Shown here piece by piece: positions 7,105 to 9,872 of a stretch of 9,872 nt of DNA. The stretch is from the NCBI GenBank assembly GCA_007134625.1, contig SLKL01000015.1:1-9872 (forward strand), given 5' to 3'. Under the pieces are notes generated by a model, which ran no database searches, had not been told where the DNA came from, and saw only the letters and a list, made by a program, of their open reading frames with translations. Origin of the DNA: Saprospiraceae bacterium (GTDB taxonomy: Bacteria > Bacteroidota > Bacteroidia > Chitinophagales > Saprospiraceae). Each line of letters opens with the position of its first letter. Position 1 is the first letter of the stretch. The translations under genes and the position numbers were made by a program.

Positions 7105-8169
7105 CTTAAAATATGACTCGGCCAACATAAGCACTTCATTATAACTAGCAATGCCTTCTCTTACCCCATGTGCTCTTAAATAGGTGTCGTAAACCCTTCT
7201 TTGCAAACCGGGAAACCAATCCGGGTACTTTTGACTGTTCCGATGAATGGCTATTAAGTCGTTCTTTACTGCATCAGATAATTTTTCTTCAAAAATATTA
7301 GCATAAAAATCAGGGTCTAATCTTCTGATTTCCCGTGCCAGGTATCTCCACAGAGTCAATTTTCCGGAATATTGGATAAATTCATTCTCTGCGGACATGC
7401 AAACGAGTACGGCTAGAAAATTGCATACACCCTCATCTGTAAAACCAATAGCATGCGCCATTTCATGAGCTGTAGTAAAGGGTATCTGATAAGGATGCAA
7501 TCCACTGTCAAGGGTAGCTTCACCGGTAAATGGAAAATAAAAACCGGCAGTGGAATTCCGAAGCCAAAGCCCTTTGGGACGCCAAAGCATAACCGGAATA
7601 TGACGAAACGCAGTTAATTTGTGAAAGTTTTTCAGTCCATAAAAGCTTTTTTCTAAATGAGTATTCAAATCCAGTTGTGAAAGGTAGTTTCTAACATCCT
7701 CGTCATTCTCAAAAGGTAATGCGATCCTACTGTTATTAACCTCTTCTGTCCAGGTCAGAATCCAATCTTTCAAGCGGTCTTGCTCGATAGCCTCAACTTT
7801 TAAATGAAAACGAGCTGATTCAGATGATCGAAAATAATTCATTCCCCAAACCCAATAAAATGAAGCAATGAGGAACAACGCAAAGTACAATACATCAGCC
7901 CCAACTTTCAAAAGTTTTTTCAAAAAAGAGGGATAGGCGGCATAAGGCTTTTTTATAAAATAGTCGACCAATAAAACAATACACCATAGAATAAAAAATA
8001 GAACAAGGGGAATGGGAGAAATAAATGAGAGGGTATTATAGAATAATCTCACGGAAGGAAAAATCCATTCACCATAAACCAAATCGGTAAATTTTGGAAA
8101 AAAATAGAATAGACTACCTCCAAGCAGACTTGATAAAAAAAACCATTTGATGAATTTCTTAGTAGGCAT
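7072..8169 (-). CDS. DUF3810 membrane protein with HExxH zinc-peptidase motif
   Basis: 365 aa. Three hydrophobic segments lie in the N-terminal third (about 8-25, 50-72 and 92-110). They are followed by a soluble domain carrying the zincin motif HEMAH (235-239) in TTAHEMAHAIGF. This is the layout of the DUF3810 family common in Bacteroidota: membrane-anchored putative metallopeptidases with no known substrate. Two zinc ligands (H235, H239) and the catalytic glutamate (E236) are present. After the motif the family usually reads like GFAREDEANFLA, as I recall it; here it is GFTDEGVCNFLA, so E246 is kept but the second acidic position is Val. ATG at 8169 gives MPTKKFIKWFF, a normal cytoplasmic start. 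A weak -7-like TAAGATTG (8183-8190, minus) lies just upstream. The 3' end overlaps the MqnB-like gene tail to tail and no terminator is seen. Confidence 0.88.
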   Translation of the reverse strand: MPTKKFIKWFFLSSLLGGSLFYFFPKFTDLVYGEWIFPSVRLFYNTLSFISPIPLVLFFILWCIVLLVDYFIKKPYAAYPSFLKKLLKVGADVLYFALFLIASFYWVWGMNYFRSSESARFHLKVEAIEQDRLKDWILTWTEEVNNSRIALPFENDEDVRNYLSQLDLNTHLEKSFYGLKNFHKLTAFRHIPVMLWRPKGLWLRNSTAGFYFPFTGEATLDSGLHPYQIPFTTAHEMAHAIGFTDEGVCNFLAVLVCMSAENEFIQYSGKLTLWRYLAREIRRLDPDFYANIFEEKLSDAVKNDLIAIHRNSQKYPDWFPGLQRRVYDTYLRAHGVREGIASYNEVLMLAESYFKLFSESENDID

Positions 8170-8204
8170 AACTATTAAAGAACAATCTTAAGTAAAAATT
8201 GTAT

Positions 8205-8212
8205 TAAATTTG
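8205..8212 (+). promoter_or_regulatory. trxA: -7 box of trxA
   Basis: TAAATTTG is an exact TAnnTTTG match, about 30 bases before the trxA ATG. No clear TTG lies at -33. The 73-base spacer also separates trxA from the divergent DUF3810 gene. Confidence 0.6.
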
Positions 8213-8242
8213 CAATTCATTTTTAAATTAAAAGATAAAATC

Positions 8243-8560
8243 ATGGCATTTGAATTCACAGATGATAATTTTCAATCAGCGGCATTAGAAACTGACAACT
8301 TAGTTGTAGCTGATTTCTGGGCAGTTTGGTGTGGTCCTTGTAAAATGATCGCTCCAATAATTGATGAGGCAGCAAGCGAATACGAAGGAGATGTAGTCAT
8401 AGGAAAAGTAGATGTGGATAACAATCCTCAGGTAGCTAGTAAATACTCGATCAGGTCGATTCCTACTATACTATTTATCAAAAATGGGGAGGTAATTGAC
8501 AAGCACGTAGGTGTTATCTCTAAGCAAGCTTTAAAGGAAAAAATTGAAGCCAACAAATAA
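8243..8560 (+). CDS. trxA: thioredoxin
   Basis: Cytoplasmic disulfide reductase of 105 aa, the usual length for thioredoxin 1. It begins MAFEFTDDNFQSAAL. The redox motif WCGPC lies at 29-33 after VVADFWAVW, with D24 as the buried aspartate, and the cis-proline P74 is in RSIPTILF. I place the start at the ATG at 8243. The frame extends to a TTG at 8210, but that codon overlaps the -7 box (8205-8212) and would add 11 residues not typical of the family. It has no signal peptide. It is transcribed alone: its own promoter lies upstream and a strong terminator follows 24 bases after the stop. Confidence 0.97.
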   Translation: MAFEFTDDNFQSAALETDNLVVADFWAVWCGPCKMIAPIIDEAASEYEGDVVIGKVDVDNNPQVASKYSIRSIPTILFIKNGEVIDKHVGVISKQALKEKIEANK

Positions 8561-8583
8561 GCCGGCGTCAAATCCAATAAATT

Positions 8584-8621
8584 GAACCCTTGCCTTGTTT
8601 TAAAGCAAGGGTTCTTTTTTT
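8584..8621 (+). terminator. intrinsic terminator of trxA
   Basis: A perfect 10-bp stem, GAACCCTTGC (8584-8593) with GCAAGGGTTC (8605-8614), has an 11-base loop and is followed by seven Ts. Confidence 0.92.
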
Positions 8622-8646
8622 CTGACCAATCACCACAATTGAGTAG

Positions 8647-9576
8647 ATGAGTTATTTTGACAAGTTTGAAGTAAGAGAAATCAGTAATCTTGATTTACTT
8701 GCCAAGGAAGTTGTAGAAGGTTTTATTATTGGCTTGCACAAAAGTCCGTTTCACGGTTTTTCTGTAGAGTTTGCAGAGCATCGACTGTACAATCCGGGTA
8801 GCAGTACCAAAGACATCGACTGGAAAGTATATGCGCGGACAGATAAGCTTTTTCTTAAAAAATACGAGGAGGAAACCAATCTGAGGTGTCAGATAGTTAT
8901 CGACAACTCCTCTTCTATGCATTACCCGAAAATCAAAGCAGGTAAAGACCTTCAACTTTCAAAATTTGAGTTTTCCGCTTTGGGTGCCGCTTCATTAATG
9001 AATCTTCTCAAAAGACAACGGGATGCTTTTGGTCTTACTCTTTTTGATACTGAGATTAAAACCCATTACAAGCCCAAATCCAGCCTAACCCATTATAAGC
9101 TGCTTTTGTCTCGCTTAGAGGAGCTCATACAGGCTCCTGCTGAAAATGTATCCACGAGTGCAGCTCAATGTATTCATCAGATTGCAGAAACTATCCACAA
9201 GCGATCGCTCGTCATTTTGTTTTCGGATATGTTTGAACGCAGCGACAATACCGATGAGCTTTTCTCTGCTCTTCAGCACCTCAAGCACAACAAACACGAA
9301 GTAATCCTCATTCACGTCATTGACCATCAGACAGAGTTTGACTTTGAATTTAGCGAAAGACCACATATTTTTATTGACCTTGAAAGCGGCGAGCAAATCA
9401 AGGTGCAGCCCTCCGAGGTAAGAGAGGAGTATCTGCAAAAAGTTAAATTATACCGAAAGCAGCTAAAAACCAAATGTCTGCAATATAGAATGGATATGGT
9501 TGAGGCGGATATCAAAAAAGGTTATACCGATATTCTCAGGTCCTACCTTGGCCGGAGATCTAAAATGAGGATTTAA
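8647..9576 (+). CDS. DUF58 domain protein with vWFA-like metal site
   Basis: 309 aa, no membrane segments or signal peptide, so cytoplasmic. The DUF58 signature is clear: GFSVEFAEHRLYNPG (37-51), then DIDWKVYARTDKLFLKKYEEE (56-76). Next comes a von Willebrand A-like fold with the MIDAS motif DNSSS (86-90, DxSxS form) and a later acidic strand end SDM (193-195). Proteins of this family usually accompany MoxR-type AAA ATPases and are thought to act in chaperone-like or envelope-stress complexes; the exact role is not settled. Here neither a MoxR gene nor batA/batB-type genes are beside it: the left neighbour is trxA, beyond a strong terminator. ATG at 8647 is the natural start. I see no TAnnTTTG box in the 25 bases between terminator and start, so the promoter is unclear. 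Confidence 0.93.
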   Translation: MSYFDKFEVREISNLDLLAKEVVEGFIIGLHKSPFHGFSVEFAEHRLYNPGSSTKDIDWKVYARTDKLFLKKYEEETNLRCQIVIDNSSSMHYPKIKAGKDLQLSKFEFSALGAASLMNLLKRQRDAFGLTLFDTEIKTHYKPKSSLTHYKLLLSRLEELIQAPAENVSTSAAQCIHQIAETIHKRSLVILFSDMFERSDNTDELFSALQHLKHNKHEVILIHVIDHQTEFDFEFSERPHIFIDLESGEQIKVQPSEVREEYLQKVKLYRKQLKTKCLQYRMDMVEADIKKGYTDILRSYLGRRSKMRI

Positions 9577-9617
9577 TAGGGAATAATAATTCCAAAATGA
9601 ATAATTTTCTCAAAAAA

Positions 9618-9644
9618 CGCTCTGCGACCTCCATGAACTCTGCG
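9618..9644 (-). repeat. degenerate 9-bp-unit intergenic repeat, copy B
   Basis: Read on the minus strand, three 9-mers follow one another: CGCAGAGTT, CATGGAGGT and CGCAGAGCG. CGCAGAG and CATGGAG are shared, in the same 9-base phase, with the copy at 5442-5468. It lies in the 156-base spacer after the DUF58 gene and is bordered by A/T runs. Confidence 0.65.
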
Positions 9645-9732
9645 GTGATAATTTTTTCCCGGAAATCAAGGGATTTATTCTCACTTAAATTTCCACCTTC
9701 CCTGCTAATAAATTTTATACCTAAATTTTAAA

Positions 9733-9872
9733 ATGAAAAAAAATCATTTCCCAATAAAAAGATACCGTGGCCTGAGTTTTGGTGACGAATTCATTGAAGC
9801 ACTTGAAGCGGCTCTGCAAATGGTCTTTCAAAAGAAAACCCATGCTGACAAAGCCATTGGTAATATATTTAC
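9733..9872 (+). CDS. probable RsmB/NOP-type RNA methyltransferase, N-terminus (3' partial)
   Basis: An open frame from ATG at 9733 runs off the right edge; 46 codons are visible. The protein starts MKKNHFPIKRYRG. It then has a helix FIEALEAALQMVFQKKTHADKAIGNIF, shown here in two parts: FIEALEAALQMVF (20-32) and KKTHADKAIGNIF (34-46). The pattern of a helix ending in a 'vF...k.aDkai...l' segment is how the N-terminal RNA-binding domain of RsmB/NOP-family 16S rRNA cytosine-5 methyltransferases begins in Bacteroidota. No catalytic motif is inside the window, so this is a family guess from the first residues only. The AT-rich spacer before it shows no exact TAnnTTTG box close to the start. Confidence 0.5.
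   Translation, partial: MKKNHFPIKRYRGLSFGDEFIEALEAALQMVFQKKTHADKAIGNIF

Noticed and set aside
9115..9438. Minus-strand open frame of 107 codons inside the DUF58 gene
   Set aside because: Antisense shadow of a gene with clear DUF58 and metal-site motifs.
9580..9593. Small hairpin GGAAT-AATA-ATTCC after the DUF58 stop
   Set aside because: A five-base stem with no following T-run does not make a convincing terminator.
1..9872. CRISPR array, tRNA/rRNA, phage or transposon genes, toxin-antitoxin or defence system
   Set aside because: No regularly spaced repeats, tRNA-like clover leaves, transposase or integrase motifs or defence-type domains were seen; the genes are housekeeping types.

Overview
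The window looks like ordinary chromosomal DNA of a Bacteroidota (Bacteroidetes) bacterium. The protein families point there: a fused alpha/beta 2-oxoacid dehydrogenase E1, a DUF3276 PUR-like protein, a TopA with glycine-rich C-terminal repeats instead of zinc fingers, and a DUF3810 membrane zincin. The upstream regions agree: there is no purine-rich Shine-Dalgarno signal, and exact matches to the Bacteroidota -7 box TAnnTTTG lie shortly before several start codons. I cannot name the genus. There is no sign of phage, transposon, CRISPR, tRNA or rRNA.

Layout. (1) 1-2021 (+): E1 component of a 2-oxoacid dehydrogenase, open at the left edge. (2) 2124-2510 (+): small DUF3276/PUR-domain protein with its own promoter. 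(3) 2525-2559: bidirectional terminator between it and the convergent topA (2618-5194, -). (4) 5195-5631: a 437-base intergenic region holding the topA promoter, a degenerate 9-bp-unit repeat, a 12-bp palindrome and a textbook Bacteroidota promoter. (5) 5632-7104 (+): two abutting genes, an exported predicted beta-barrel protein and a divergent MqnB-like (futalosine hydrolase family) protein. (6) 7072-8169 (-): DUF3810 membrane metallopeptidase-like protein, whose 3' end overlaps the previous gene by 33 bp. (7) 8243-8558 (+): thioredoxin with its own promoter and a strong terminator. (8) 8647-9576 (+): DUF58 protein with a vWFA-type metal site. (9) 9577-9732: intergenic, with a second copy of the 9-bp-unit repeat on the opposite strand. 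(10) 9733-9872 (+): start of a gene that runs off the right edge, probably an RsmB/NOP-type RNA methyltransferase.

The genes are mostly independent housekeeping units: branched-chain or pyruvate oxidation, DNA supercoiling, redox, envelope and possibly menaquinone synthesis. I see no convincing novel multi-gene system. The points most worth a second look are the MqnB-like protein lacking the expected catalytic acids, the dispersed 9-bp-unit repeats, the altered zinc-site region of the DUF3810 protein, and three start codons that sequence context moves away from the longest open frame.
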